From the NCBI RefSeq assembly GCF_039602135.1, contig NZ_CP125942.1, forward strand, positions 1,612,001 to 1,676,000: a DNA stretch of 64,000 nt. The letters run 5' to 3'. The DNA comes from Glutamicibacter sp. B1. GTDB lineage: Bacteria > Actinomycetota > Actinomycetes > Actinomycetales > Micrococcaceae. How positions within the stretch are numbered: position 1 is the first letter of the stretch; the number at the start of each line of letters is the position of its first letter. Below the pieces are notes generated by a model. The model was not told where the DNA came from. It searched no databases and saw only the letters and a program-made list of their open reading frames with translations. A program made the position numbers and the translations under genes. Shown here in pieces: positions 42,367 through 51,509 of this stretch.

Positions 42367-43650
42367 ATGAAGCTGCTGAAATCTATCCCATTACTAGGCT
42401 GGGTGCTGCTCGCCATCATCTTAGGCGTTCTGTTAGGCCCGGTGATGCCGGTTTGGTTAGGAAGCCTGTTCCTGACTTATAACTCGATTTTCTCTGGCTT
42501 CCTGAACTTTGTTGTCCCGCTGATTATTTTCGGCTTGGTCGCCCCAGCTATCGCAGAACTCGGTAAGGGCGCAGGAAAGTGGTTGGGTATTACCGCCGGT
42601 ATTGCCTATGCCTCAACTTTGGCTGCTGGCCTACTCGCATACTTTGTGAGCCGTTGGTTGTTTACCCAGTCGCTGTCAGGTGGTGGGTTAGAAGCCATCG
42701 GTGAGGGCGAAGGTTCTGGTTTTGAAGCTTATGTGTCACTGGTTAGTAGTGCAGGGGACTCGGCAACCGAGATCGTCTTGCCGCCAGCCTTGGACGTAAT
42801 GACTGCTTTGGTCTTGGCGTTCATTCTTGGTTTGGGTATGACTGCTTTCAAGTCCAAGGTACTTTTCCGTGGTGTGGTTGAATTCCGCACCATCATCGAG
42901 ATGGTCATCCGTCGCATTGTCGTCCCAGCTCTGCCACTGTTCATTTTCGGTATCTTCTTAGATCTCTCGGCCAGCGGCAACGCGATTACCGTGGTCACGA
43001 AGTTCCTCTTGGTTGCTGTTGTCTCCTTTGCACTGACCTTGGTTGTTCTGCTCGCCCAGTACTCAATTGCTGGTGCGATGAACAAACGCAATCCACTGAA
43101 GGCATTGTGGGGCATGCGCGATGCCTACTTCACCGCTTTGGGAACTTCTTCTTCGGCAGCGACCATCCCGGTTACGCTCGCTTCGGCTAAGAAGAACGGC
43201 GTCTCCGATGCCGTGGCAGGATTTGTTGTTCCACTGTGCGCAACCATTCACCTCTCGGGTTCCATGGTGAAGATTACCTGCTTCTCCATCGCTGTACTCC
43301 TGCTGACTGGTGGAGACGTGAGCTTTGGATCCTATCTACCATTCATCCTGATGCTCGGTGTCATGATGATCGCTGCCCCTGGTGTTCCTGGTGGCGCAAT
43401 TGCTGCGGCAGCTGGTCTGTTGGGTCAGATGTTGGGCTTCGGCGATGTGGAAGTTGGCCTGATGTTCGCCGCCTACATCGCCTTGGATAGCTTCGGAACA
43501 GCAACAAACGTGACCGGCGACGGCGCCGTGGCGATGATCATGCAGAAGCTGACCAACGGCAAGCTCGGGGTACAACCTCAAAGCGATGACGATGAGGTCG
43601 TTGAAATGGCTGATGGTAGCCAGAACACTGCTCATCAGCTAGGCGAGTAG
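42367..43650 (+). CDS. Dicarboxylate/amino acid:cation symporter (DAACS family)
   Basis: A 427-residue transporter with about eight membrane helices plus re-entrant loops. Family blocks are seen: FLNFVVPLIIFGLVAPAIAELG, GTSSSAATIPVTLASAKKNGV (hairpin 1 Ser-rich motif) and VPLCATIHLSGSMVKI, then TNVTGDGAVAMI near the end. It takes up glutamate, aspartate, serine/threonine or C4-dicarboxylates with Na+ or H+; the closest type seems to be the SstT/GltT group. A 24-bp terminator follows. Confidence 0.92.
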   Translation: MKLLKSIPLLGWVLLAIILGVLLGPVMPVWLGSLFLTYNSIFSGFLNFVVPLIIFGLVAPAIAELGKGAGKWLGITAGIAYASTLAAGLLAYFVSRWLFTQSLSGGGLEAIGEGEGSGFEAYVSLVSSAGDSATEIVLPPALDVMTALVLAFILGLGMTAFKSKVLFRGVVEFRTIIEMVIRRIVVPALPLFIFGIFLDLSASGNAITVVTKFLLVAVVSFALTLVVLLAQYSIAGAMNKRNPLKALWGMRDAYFTALGTSSSAATIPVTLASAKKNGVSDAVAGFVVPLCATIHLSGSMVKITCFSIAVLLLTGGDVSFGSYLPFILMLGVMMIAAPGVPGGAIAAAAGLLGQMLGFGDVEVGLMFAAYIALDSFGTATNVTGDGAVAMIMQKLTNGKLGVQPQSDDDEVVEMADGSQNTAHQLGE

Positions 43651-43660
43651 TACAAAGACT

Positions 43661-43711
43661 AAAGCTAAGAGCCGTTGTTCACACACTGTGTGAACAACGG
43701 CTCTTAGCTTT
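43661..43711. terminator. Bidirectional terminator between the symporter and cysE
   Basis: A nearly 24-bp perfect stem (43661-43685 with 43687-43711), AAAG on the left and CTTT on the right. It is shared by convergent genes. Confidence 0.92.
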
Positions 43712-43725
43712 GGTCGGTGTTGAAA

Positions 43726-44310
43726 CTAGATCCACATGGCTGGATCGATGTACTCAGCTGGATCCACTGCAGGTTTGCGTTCCTCGGGCCTGCGTGGGCG
43801 GTTCTGCGCCGGGATGCCAGTAATAATGGATCCTTCAGGTGCGTCTTTGACGACAACAGCGTTGGCACCAACAGCTGAATCAGCTCCAATGACGATGGGG
43901 CCCAAAACCTTGGCGCCAGCACCAATGACCACACGGTCGCCAATGGTCGGGTGACGTTTGACCTTAGCCAAAGAACGTCCACCAAGGGTCACACCGTGGT
44001 AGAGCATGACATCCTCGCCAATTTCAGCGGTTTCACCGATGACGATGCCCATGCCGTGGTCAATGAAAAAACGACGACCAATCGTGGCACCGGGGTGGAT
44101 CTCAATTCCAGTCAGGGCGCGGGTAGCTTGAGACAGCAGACGTGCTGGCCATTTAAGTGATGGGTTCTGCCACATCTTGTGAGCCAACCGGTGCATCCAA
44201 ATGGCGTGCAATCCCGAATACACGAAAAAGTTCTCGGTATCACTACGTGCTGCAGGATCGTGCTGTCGAGCTGTGGCTAGGTCTTCACGCAGCCGGGAGA
44301 AAAAACTCAT
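43726..44310 (-). CDS. cysE: Serine O-acetyltransferase
   Basis: A 194-residue left-handed beta-helix acetyltransferase that makes O-acetylserine, the cysteine precursor. The hexapeptide repeats ([25 protein letters not shown]) and catalytic segment [30 protein letters not shown] with the catalytic Asp-His pair are visible; this is the short form common in Gram-positive bacteria. cysK, using the product, lies 141 bases upstream on the same strand, with a terminator hairpin between them. Confidence 0.95.
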   Translation of the reverse strand: MSFFSRLREDLATARQHDPAARSDTENFFVYSGLHAIWMHRLAHKMWQNPSLKWPARLLSQATRALTGIEIHPGATIGRRFFIDHGMGIVIGETAEIGEDVMLYHGVTLGGRSLAKVKRHPTIGDRVVIGAGAKVLGPIVIGADSAVGANAVVVKDAPEGSIITGIPAQNRPRRPEERKPAVDPAEYIDPAMWI

Positions 44311-44367
44311 GAATACTACCTTAGGGGTTACGGTTCGCTGTGGTGGAATCCGAAGACGTCACACAGT

Positions 44368-44430
44368 AAATCGGCGCGAGCTACACCGAATTTGGTCTCT
44401 ATTAGACCCAACGGTGGCTCGCGCCGATTT
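44368..44430 (-). terminator. Terminator between cysK and cysE
   Basis: A 17-bp stem with one G-T pair (44368-44384 with 44414-44430). The 29-base loop folds again (TTTGGTCT/AGACCCA). TTTACTG follows on the minus strand. Some read-through into cysE would make expression of the pair unequal. Confidence 0.8.
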
Positions 44431-44451
44431 ATTCTGATTTGCCGAAACTAA

Positions 44452-45387
44452 TTAGCCGCGGATGTCGTCAAAGAGCAGGGTGGAGATGTAACGCTCACCG
44501 AAGTCAGGGATGATGGCAACAATCTGCTTGCCAGCGTTCTCTTCACGAGCAGCGATCTGCAATGCGCCCCACACAGCTGCACCAGCGGAAATACCGCCGA
44601 GGATGCCTTCCTTGACGCCCAATGCGCGGGCGGTGGAGACCGAGTCTTCGATGCTGGCATCGAGAACTTCGTCATAGAGTTCGGTATCGAGGACCTCTGG
44701 GATGAAGTTTGCGCCCAAGCCCTGGATCTTGTGTGGGCCTGGCTTACCACCGTTAAGGATTGGGGAATCCTTTGGCTCAACGGCAACAATCTTCAGATTA
44801 GGGTTCTTTTCCTTCAAGAAACGACCGGCACCGGTGATGGTGCCACCGGTACCAATACCTGCTACGAGGATGTCAACGTTGCCTTCGGTGTCGTCCCAGA
44901 TTTCTGGGCCGGTGGTGTCAGCGTGGATCTGTGGGTTGGCAGTGTTGGCGAACTGCTGAGCCCAGACAGCGTTCTCCGAAGTAGCCACGATTTCCTTGGC
45001 CTTCTCCACAGCACCACGCATGCCGTCGGCACCTGGGGTCAAAACGATCTCTGCGCCGAAAGCACGCAGCATCACACGACGCTCGGTGGACATGGTCTCA
45101 GGCATGGTCAAGATGACCTTGTAGCCGCGGGCAGCGCCAACCATGGCCAGGGCGATACCGGTGTTGCCGGAAGTACCCTCGACAATGGTGCCACCTGGCT
45201 TCAATGCGCCGGACTTCTCAGCGGCATCAACAATTGCGACACCGATACGGTCCTTGACGGAGTTGGCTGGGTTGTAGAATTCCAGCTTTACGGCGATGTT
45301 GCCGGCCAGTCCTTCATCAAGTCGGTTCAGCTTTACCAGCGGGGTGCGGCCGATAACTTCGGTGACGTTGTTGTAAATCTTGCCCAT
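44452..45387 (-). CDS. cysK: Cysteine synthase (O-acetylserine sulfhydrylase)
   Basis: A 311-residue PLP enzyme that makes cysteine from O-acetylserine and sulfide. The PLP lysine is Lys45 in NPANSVKDRIG; VEGTSGNTGIALAMVGAARGY (substrate loop), AGIGTGGTITGAGRFLKEKN (phosphate cup) and EGILGGISAGAAVWGAL are standard. The next gene downstream is cysE; together they form the two-step pathway. The noncoding region upstream (45388-45515) must carry its promoter, but no riboswitch is recognised in it. Confidence 0.96.
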   Translation of the reverse strand: MGKIYNNVTEVIGRTPLVKLNRLDEGLAGNIAVKLEFYNPANSVKDRIGVAIVDAAEKSGALKPGGTIVEGTSGNTGIALAMVGAARGYKVILTMPETMSTERRVMLRAFGAEIVLTPGADGMRGAVEKAKEIVATSENAVWAQQFANTANPQIHADTTGPEIWDDTEGNVDILVAGIGTGGTITGAGRFLKEKNPNLKIVAVEPKDSPILNGGKPGPHKIQGLGANFIPEVLDTELYDEVLDASIEDSVSTARALGVKEGILGGISAGAAVWGALQIAAREENAGKQIVAIIPDFGERYISTLLFDDIRG

Positions 45388-45515
45388 CTTTTATGCAGTC
45401 CTTACGTGACTCATTTCGGCCGCTATTACCGGCGGCGAGTTACTTGCAGGTGACCGGCGCAATGGCACGGACACCGTAGAGGTTCATATCCAACCCTAGT
45501 AGGCGATTCGTCTAG

Positions 45516-46118
45516 CTACGCTTCATTTAGCCATTGAGCGTAATATTTCCTGACCTTTGCGAGTTTTGGATCAATAATCACGCGACAATATCCGACATCT
45601 TGGTTCGCAGAGTAATAATCCTGATGTATTTGCTCTGCAGGATAGAAATCTTTTGACTCTTCTATGGTGGTGACGATCGGATTAGGGTAAAGTGGCGCAA
45701 ATTTGTTCATTGCCGTGGTGAATTCTGCGCGTTGCTGATCATCGAGTGGGAACATCGCTGAGCGATATTGGGTTCCCACGTCGTAGCCCTGACGATTAAG
45801 TGTGGTGGGGTCATGAACGGTGAAGAACATATCCAAGATGACTTCAGCCGGGATGATCTGCCGATCAAAAATGACGGCGACCGCCTCAGCGTGTCCGGTG
45901 GTTCCGGAACACACTTGTCGATAATCCGGATTGCTGGTGTGTCCACCGATGTACCCAGAAATCACAGCGTGAACGCCACGAGTGCGCTGATAAACCGCAT
46001 CTAAACACCAGAAGCAACCTCCGGCCAAGACGAAAGTTGTCAGCTTGGTGTCATCGAGCTGCAATGAGGGGCTGAAGTGATGGGGCGATTGAAGGCTGAG
46101 AATACTCACATAGTTCAT
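45516..46118 (-). CDS. msrA: Peptide methionine sulfoxide reductase MsrA
   Basis: A 200-residue MsrA that reduces the S form of methionine sulfoxide. The catalytic motif GGCFWCLDAV places the active Cys at 35 with a second Cys at 38; HPHTSNP-like YIGGHTSNPDYRQVCSGTTGHAEAVAVIFD is the substrate site; HQDYYSANQDVGYCRVIIDPK carries a possible resolving Cys. ATG 46118 is preferred; the longer open frame upstream overlaps the divergent NIF3 gene and has no good ribosome-binding site, though the chosen start is also weak. Confidence 0.92.
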   Translation of the reverse strand: MNYVSILSLQSPHHFSPSLQLDDTKLTTFVLAGGCFWCLDAVYQRTRGVHAVISGYIGGHTSNPDYRQVCSGTTGHAEAVAVIFDRQIIPAEVILDMFFTVHDPTTLNRQGYDVGTQYRSAMFPLDDQQRAEFTTAMNKFAPLYPNPIVTTIEESKDFYPAEQIHQDYYSANQDVGYCRVIIDPKLAKVRKYYAQWLNEA

Positions 46119-46175
46119 AACGACGCGGCGTTGCATTCTGTTCCATCGCTGTCGGCAACGCGTAGGGTGGATCAT

Positions 46176-47129
46176 ATGCAGAGCAAGGCAAATAACTCGC
46201 AAGAACCGGGGAAGAAGAATCCGACCCCGGACGCTGCTGCGCTGAAGCCCGTCACCGATGATGAAGCAAAGCAGCCTGAGGAAACAAAATCCTCAACGGC
46301 AACAACCCTAGGCAACGTCCTTGAAGCAGTAGAAGAGCTTTGGCCACAATCCCTGGCCGAGAACTGGGACGCTGTGGGGCTAGTGACCGGACGAACCAGC
46401 CAGCAGGTTTCTAAAGTCGTTATGGCCGTGGATCCAACGCTGGAGGTGATTGAAGATGCGATCGAGCGTGGGGCCGATCTGCTAATCACTCACCACCCGT
46501 TGCTTCTACGCGGCGTGACTCAGGTGGCTGGCACCAGCTTCAAGGGCGAAGCAATCCATCGCCTCATTGAAACTGGAACTGCACTGCTGACCGCACACAC
46601 CAACGCCGACAGTGCCATCGGGGGAGTCAACGACGCCCTGGCCGATGCCTTCGGTCTCAAAGAATGTGTTCCCTTGGTGGAGTCCAAGGATGGTCTGCCC
46701 GAAGAAGGGTTAGGCCGTGTGGGCTTCTTGGAAAAACCGATGAAGCTCGAAGACTTCGCGGAACGTGTATATACCGTTCTACCTGCCGTCGCCGGTGGTG
46801 TTCGTGTGGCTGGTGACCGGAGCGGGATTATTCGAAAAGTAGCCTTGTGCGGGGGAGCAGGTGACTCACTGTTCGATGCAGTTCGCTCGCATCAAGCGGA
46901 TGTGTACGTCACCGCTGATTTGCGCCATCACCCGGCCAGTGAAGCGCGTGAAGCTGCCAACGGCGGATTCCCTTATCTCATTGACGTATCGCACTTTGCC
47001 TCAGAATGGGTTTGGCTATCGGCCGGCGCTCGAGCGCTAGCTAACGTCTTGAACGATTTGGGTCATGCGGTGGAGATAGAAATCTCGCAGATTAATAGTG
47101 ATCCTTGGGACTTTGTTCTCACCCCATAG
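46176..47129 (+). CDS. NIF3-family dinuclear metal-centre protein
   Basis: A 317-residue protein of the NIF3/YbgI family. The metal-site segments are ADLLITHHPLLLRGV, LLTAHTNADSAIGGVNDALAD and, in the C-terminal half, YVTADLRHHPASEA with DVSHFASEWVWL. The first 40 residues are a charged, variable extension. Family members form hexameric toroids; roles proposed include GTP cyclohydrolase-like or nucleic-acid-related activities, none proven generally. The VOC gene starts 12 bases later. It is divergent from msrA. Confidence 0.93.
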   Translation: MQSKANNSQEPGKKNPTPDAAALKPVTDDEAKQPEETKSSTATTLGNVLEAVEELWPQSLAENWDAVGLVTGRTSQQVSKVVMAVDPTLEVIEDAIERGADLLITHHPLLLRGVTQVAGTSFKGEAIHRLIETGTALLTAHTNADSAIGGVNDALADAFGLKECVPLVESKDGLPEEGLGRVGFLEKPMKLEDFAERVYTVLPAVAGGVRVAGDRSGIIRKVALCGGAGDSLFDAVRSHQADVYVTADLRHHPASEAREAANGGFPYLIDVSHFASEWVWLSAGARALANVLNDLGHAVEIEISQINSDPWDFVLTP

Positions 47130-47141
47130 ACCATTGCAACA

Positions 47142-47609
47142 ATGCTGCATCATCTAGAAATCTGGGTTGATGACTTAGCAGCCAGCACAGCGTCGCTTGG
47201 CTGGCTGCTGTGTCGTATTGGCTACCAAATTCAGTCGCAGTGGGCCAACGGGATCAGCTATGAATTTGGTGATCACTACATCGTTCTTGAATCTGGTCCT
47301 GACCTTCTGCACCAACGCCACGAACGACGCTCACCAGGGCTGAACCATGTTGCCTTCAGGTTGCCTAATGCCGAGGACGTTGAAGCTGTTGTCGCGGAAT
47401 CGATACAGCATGGATTTACTTTGATGTTTGCTGATAAACATCCGTATGCCGGTGGACCGGATCATTACGCAGCGTACCTTGAAGACGACGCTGGATTCGA
47501 AATTGAATTAGTCGCTGTTGATTCTTCAACACCGCATGAGAAGCAACAAGGGCGAGTTTCAGGAAAACTGTTGCCTGAAACCCACCCCACTGCATCGTCC
47601 GGAAACTAA
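47142..47609 (+). CDS. VOC-superfamily protein
   Basis: A 155-residue glyoxalase-fold protein (LHHLEIWVDDLAASTASLGWLLCRIGY, GLNHVAFRLPNAEDV, PYAGGPDHYAAYLEDDAGFEIELVAVD). Metal ligands His/Glu are visible in HHLEIW, LNHVAF and FEIELV. It looks like the lactoylglutathione-lyase-like or dioxygenase group but the substrate is unknown. It follows the NIF3 gene by 12 bases, and the sialidase remnant is convergent 4 bases further on. Confidence 0.87.
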   Translation: MLHHLEIWVDDLAASTASLGWLLCRIGYQIQSQWANGISYEFGDHYIVLESGPDLLHQRHERRSPGLNHVAFRLPNAEDVEAVVAESIQHGFTLMFADKHPYAGGPDHYAAYLEDDAGFEIELVAVDSSTPHEKQQGRVSGKLLPETHPTASSGN

Positions 47610-47613
47610 TTAG

Positions 47614-49874
47614 TTAGTTATCGGTCGAAGAGATCCGTGACTGGACCTTGGTTTCGCCGTTTTGTGCAGTTGCCATTTTGCCTAGGCCCATGACTTTGCC
47701 TGCAGAAGCTTTGACGCTGGTTTGCAATTTTCGCACGGTGCTGGTCTTGGTTTCTCCCGCATCTATCGATGCGAAACTGAACCCCGGTCCCGTGACGTCA
47801 CGCAGACGAACATTACCGGTATTGGTAACTGTCACGTCGTAACTGAGCCAGGTGCCGGCCTTGTCCGAAGAATTGTTCGTGGCAGTGCTCGGAATCGGTT
47901 CTGAGACTGCAACGGAGAAACTTGGCTGTCGCTGGATCAGATCAACTTCTTCTCCGGTGATGGTGTACTGATCCACGATGGTGTTATTTCCGATGCGTCC
48001 GGAAGTCCAATGGGTTTCCGGAACAAAGTAACCATCGGATAGCTCTTCGCTCGTTACTTCGTGACGCGGTGTGGTGCAGGCGTATGCTGCCGCTGCGGCC
48101 AAGTTGGAATAACGGCAGTTCCCTGCAGGACTCGTTTGGCCTACCGGGCTGGCAGCAAAGGGTGAGAAGTTGCCGTCGGTCGGGACAACCCATTGGGCGA
48201 TGTTGCCAATGCTTGTCACGTTGAAGGTATAGGGCAGTTTTTCGCCAACAACATACGGGTTAGTTGCTAAGTCTCGTGTGCTGTCTGCGCGTTGGCCCTG
48301 AACTTTAATACCGGTTGTTTCTGGGGCTGTGATTTTCCCTGAAATCGTGGCTTGAGAGGTTTTTCCCGAAGTGCTGGTGAACTGCACCTGCAGGCTTTGG
48401 TTCCCGTTGCCGGAGGCTGCGACCTTGACCGGGAGAGTCACTGTGGTGCTGGCGCCAGCGGCAAGGTTGGAAACTACCTGGGGTTCGGTACTAAATACGT
48501 CGGTGTTAGTTGCTGTGATGGATCCGGAGATTGCCTGCGATTCCTGATTGGTGATCGTCACCGGCAACTCAAGCGTAGTTCCAGGATTAGTGGAAAAGGA
48601 GTCCGCCGTCATCGGAGCACAAACGTAGTTCAGCCAGTCCTCATCAAATGTAGCGAACTGCATGGCGTCGGTGTAGTTCGCCTCGTAGAACACCGCGTAC
48701 TTTCCATTGTCGATGGCTTCGGCGACAGAATAGGCCGAGGTGCCGCGACGGATGGTGCGTAACCCTGGCCAGGTCTTTCCGTCATCGCACGATACGCGGG
48801 CGGAGACGTTAGACCGTGATGATTGAGAATTGGCCCCGGTGTAGAGAAGCTTTTTGGCTTGTGCACTGTTGGCTTCGGCGTCAGGGAACATTTGGGTGAT
48901 GTGCGCGTTATTGGTGGGATCGGGCAAATTCTTGTCTTGAGTTACCGCAGAATAGCTATGCCCGCCGTCCTCGGAGATTGCGACCTTTCGGTAACCTCCG
49001 CCGGAGCTGTCTCGTGCGTTGAGCATTAATCGTCCGTCGGAGAGCTCAACTACCTTGTTTTCATCCATGGCAGTTCCGGTAAATTCACCACGTTGCCAGG
49101 TCACACCTCCATCATCGGAATACACCGAGTACGCCTGAATGGAGCGGCTGCCGTTGGCTTGCATCACATCACCGGCGAACTGCTGCACAAGTCGCCCTGC
49201 GTATTTGCCGCGGGTGATTTGAATGCCTTGACCTGATGTGGCAAAAGTTGAGCGTACTGCACCGGTCACCGCGCTATCGCCAGGCTTGACGACATCTGTG
49301 ATCAGACGAGGTGCGCTCCATGTTGTGCCATTGTCGGTGGACTCGACCACGGCTGCGCTGAGCACCTGTCGGTTGCTGTCGTCATGGCCCCAGGTGCTTC
49401 CGGCGAAGCCCTGATCTTTGGAGTAAACGAAGAAGGCGAAGACTTTTCCAGTGTTCTTGTCGAAAACATAACTGGGTCAGAGTATCCGTATTTGCCTGTC
49501 GAGCTGTCACCTGCAAATCCGGCGGCGATGGTGGTCATCGGTCCCCATGTCGCACCATTGTCGGTGCTTATTCTTTGCACAATGCTGTTGGGATTTGGCG
49601 CATCGTTGGCATTTGAAGGCCTGGCATCCCAAGCGGCGAGCACTACACCATTTCCAAGGTGTGCCAGCGCGGGGATTCTGTAAAAGAAATTCTGGTCAGT
49701 GCGGTCGGAACCGAGATTGATCTCGGTGTACGTTCCCGGAGGGGTTGTTGGGTCGGCTTCTTCGACGGACGAGGCCGCCATGGCTGGGGTGATGCTCAAT
49801 GATGGGATGGTCAGACTGAGCGCTAGGGCCGTGACCAGAATTTTTCGATGCTCGTGCCGAACGTGACTTCGCAT
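47614..49874 (-). pseudogene. Secreted sialidase, interrupted by one frameshift
   Basis: The 5' part (start 49874, GAGGAA upstream) gives a signal peptide (ALALSLTIPSLSITPAMA), then the sialidase FYRIPALA motif and the first Asp box (STDNGATWGP) up to YGYSDPVMF. In the next frame the protein continues DKNTGKVFAFFVYSKDQGF and runs to 47614, with further Asp boxes (STDNGTTW, SDDGGVTW, SCDDGKTW), then a NEW3-like beta domain and C-terminal adhesion-type repeats. No sorting signal is seen. The break is at an A4 run (49463-49466 on the plus strand); one added base restores a full-length exo-sialidase of about 750 residues. Either a recent pseudogene or a sequence error. A perfect palindrome lies 43 bases upstream. 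Confidence 0.9.
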
Positions 49875-49916
49875 GGGCTAGTTCCTCACAGAGGTAGAGA
49901 TCCGAGTTATCAAAGG

Positions 49917-49941
49917 ACGTATGACGTAGGACGTCATACGT
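49917..49941. promoter_or_regulatory. Candidate operator of the sialidase gene
   Basis: A perfect inverted repeat with 11-base arms ACGTATGACGT around the 3-base centre AGG. It is placed 43-67 bases before the sialidase start, where a GntR- or similar-type repressor of sialic acid genes could bind. Confidence 0.7.
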
Positions 49942-50020
49942 GAAGCCTATGTGAAATGGATCACTAGCGGAAGTGGGTAGAGCTGTTCTTTTGAAAGATT
50001 TCGGGAAAGTTGGGCGGAAT

Positions 50021-50839
50021 TTACTTTGCTGTGATGAAGTGATGATCTTCAGGAAGCAAAATATTCAGGGCAAGACCCTTTTTATCCTCAACAAGAGTTG
50101 CATCCCAGCGAGACTGAATGAGCTCAACTAATTCCTCTGGTGTCTCTGGCCCGGTCTCTTGCTCAACCAAGAAACGAGCCACTTCACCGCGTGTGTGCTT
50201 AGCAAAGTGGGAGACAACTTTCGGAATGCCATTGCGCAGCTGGAAGACGTTGATGGCAACGCATTTGCCGTTACTTGGTTTGTAGGCGGCAGCGTAAGTG
50301 CTTGAACGCGCATCAACGATTAGCTGTTCTGTGGCCGCTTTGTCCAAGACTGGAGCGAGTCGTTTCTTCCACCAGCTAGCCAGTTTTCCCAAGGGTTCAA
50401 GCTTCACTGACATGGACAGTCGGTACGGAGGAATGCGGTCACCAAAACGCACTGCACCCCAGAGTGCGGAAATTACCACAATGCTTGCGTCGGCCCGAGC
50501 CTGGGCTGCAGGAGTTAGTGACGCATAGCCCAAGGCTTCGAAGAGGACACCGGAATAAATATCGTGTGCCTTGGCGGCCGGTTCTGTGTGCAAGTTGATA
50601 TTGCGTGCAACTTCGTTAGCCAATGACGCTCCTACTCCCAGAACGCTCATCGCATCCTCCCGGCTTGAAACTTCAGCCAGTGCCTCTAGAACTAGATGCC
50701 GTTCATCGGTGAGTTCGGAAAACGAAAGATCAGCGAGGTCAAAAGGGGAGCCTTCAGCATGGGCGGTTTTACCCTCGGAAGGTGGTAACAAAATAAGCAC
50801 GCCTTCCAGCTTATCGGAGGAACACAGGGTGAACGCCAT
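50021..50839 (-). CDS. yaaA: Peroxide stress protein YaaA (DUF328)
   Basis: A 272-residue protein of the UPF0246/YaaA family (LILLPPSEGKTAHAEGSPFDLADLSF at the N-terminus, DIYSGVLFEALGYASL, VVISALWGAVRFGDRIPPYRLSM, and DARSSTYAAAYKP). In E. coli YaaA lowers free iron during peroxide stress. The family start would be the GTG at 50800 (VLILLPPSEGK), but that codon has its purine-rich stretch too close; ATG 50839, with AGGA 7 bases upstream, is equally likely. Either choice leaves the domain intact. Confidence 0.88.
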   Translation of the reverse strand: MAFTLCSSDKLEGVLILLPPSEGKTAHAEGSPFDLADLSFSELTDERHLVLEALAEVSSREDAMSVLGVGASLANEVARNINLHTEPAAKAHDIYSGVLFEALGYASLTPAAQARADASIVVISALWGAVRFGDRIPPYRLSMSVKLEPLGKLASWWKKRLAPVLDKAATEQLIVDARSSTYAAAYKPSNGKCVAINVFQLRNGIPKVVSHFAKHTRGEVARFLVEQETGPETPEELVELIQSRWDATLVEDKKGLALNILLPEDHHFITAK

Positions 50840-50917
50840 TGATGAATCCTGTTGAAGCATGGGCCTGTGGGTAGGCCGGAATTGATGGAAGCTGTGGTGT
50901 AGTGCTCGCTGGATCTG

Positions 50918-50947
50918 TTCTTGAAGGCAAATCTTCGGGGATAGAAT
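50918..50947 (+). promoter_or_regulatory. Predicted rnpB promoter
   Basis: TTCTTG (50918-50923), 18-base spacer, TAGAAT (50942-50947). The predicted start of transcription, about 7 bases on, coincides with the 5' end of the RNase P RNA. Confidence 0.6.
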
Positions 50948-50954
50948 GGTTAAC

Positions 50955-51311
50955 GAATGGGATGGCTAGACGGTCGCGTGGCAAGTAATTGTCCCGAGGA
51001 ACGTCCGGGCTCCGCAGAACAGGGTGGTGGGTAACGCCCACTCGGGGTAACCCGCAGGCTAGTGCCACAGAAAATAGACCGCCAGGTTTCCTGGTAAGGG
51101 TGAAACGGTGGTGTAAGAGACCACCAGCATCCCGGGTGACCGGGATGGCTTGGTAAACCCCACTCGGAGCAAGGTCAGACAGACTGCGTTATGAGGGCTG
51201 TTCGCCCCATGCAGTCGGGTGGACCGCTAGAGGCTGTCGGCAACGACAGTCGTAGATAGATGACCGTCCCGCTTCGGCGCGACAAAACCCGGCGTATCGG
51301 CCATCCCATTC
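50955..51311 (+). ncRNA. rnpB: RNase P RNA, bacterial class A
   Basis: The catalytic RNA of RNase P, which matures tRNA 5' ends. The 5' and 3' ends pair (GAATGGGATGGC 50955-50966 with GCCATCCCATTC 51300-51311). The universally conserved segments are visible: GAGGAACGTCCGGGCTCC at about 50997 (P4 strand), the CAGGGTGGTGGGTAACGCCCA region, GTGCCACAGAAAA at about 51062, GGTAAGGGTGAAACGGTG, and near the 3' end AGATAGATGACCGTCCC. Size and layout fit the type A RNA of actinobacteria. Confidence 0.97.
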
Positions 51312-51509
51312 ATTAATCGTTTTCCTCAGGTGAGATGATTCACAGCACATCGTGCCCTGAATTTTTCTGCGCAGTTTAGAATGGAAAGCGTACTTAGTAC
51401 TTACGAGGATGATCCTGTAGACCTCGTACCACCGCAAAAGCAATGGTGCTTCCCACGGTGCCAACCGACTTTATGGATCTGCGAGTCGGCTGAATTGGAA
51501 GGATTTTCT

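Noticed and set aside
45388..45515. Cysteine or SAM riboswitch upstream of cysK
   Set aside because: No S-box or other known riboswitch core is recognisable in the 128 bases.
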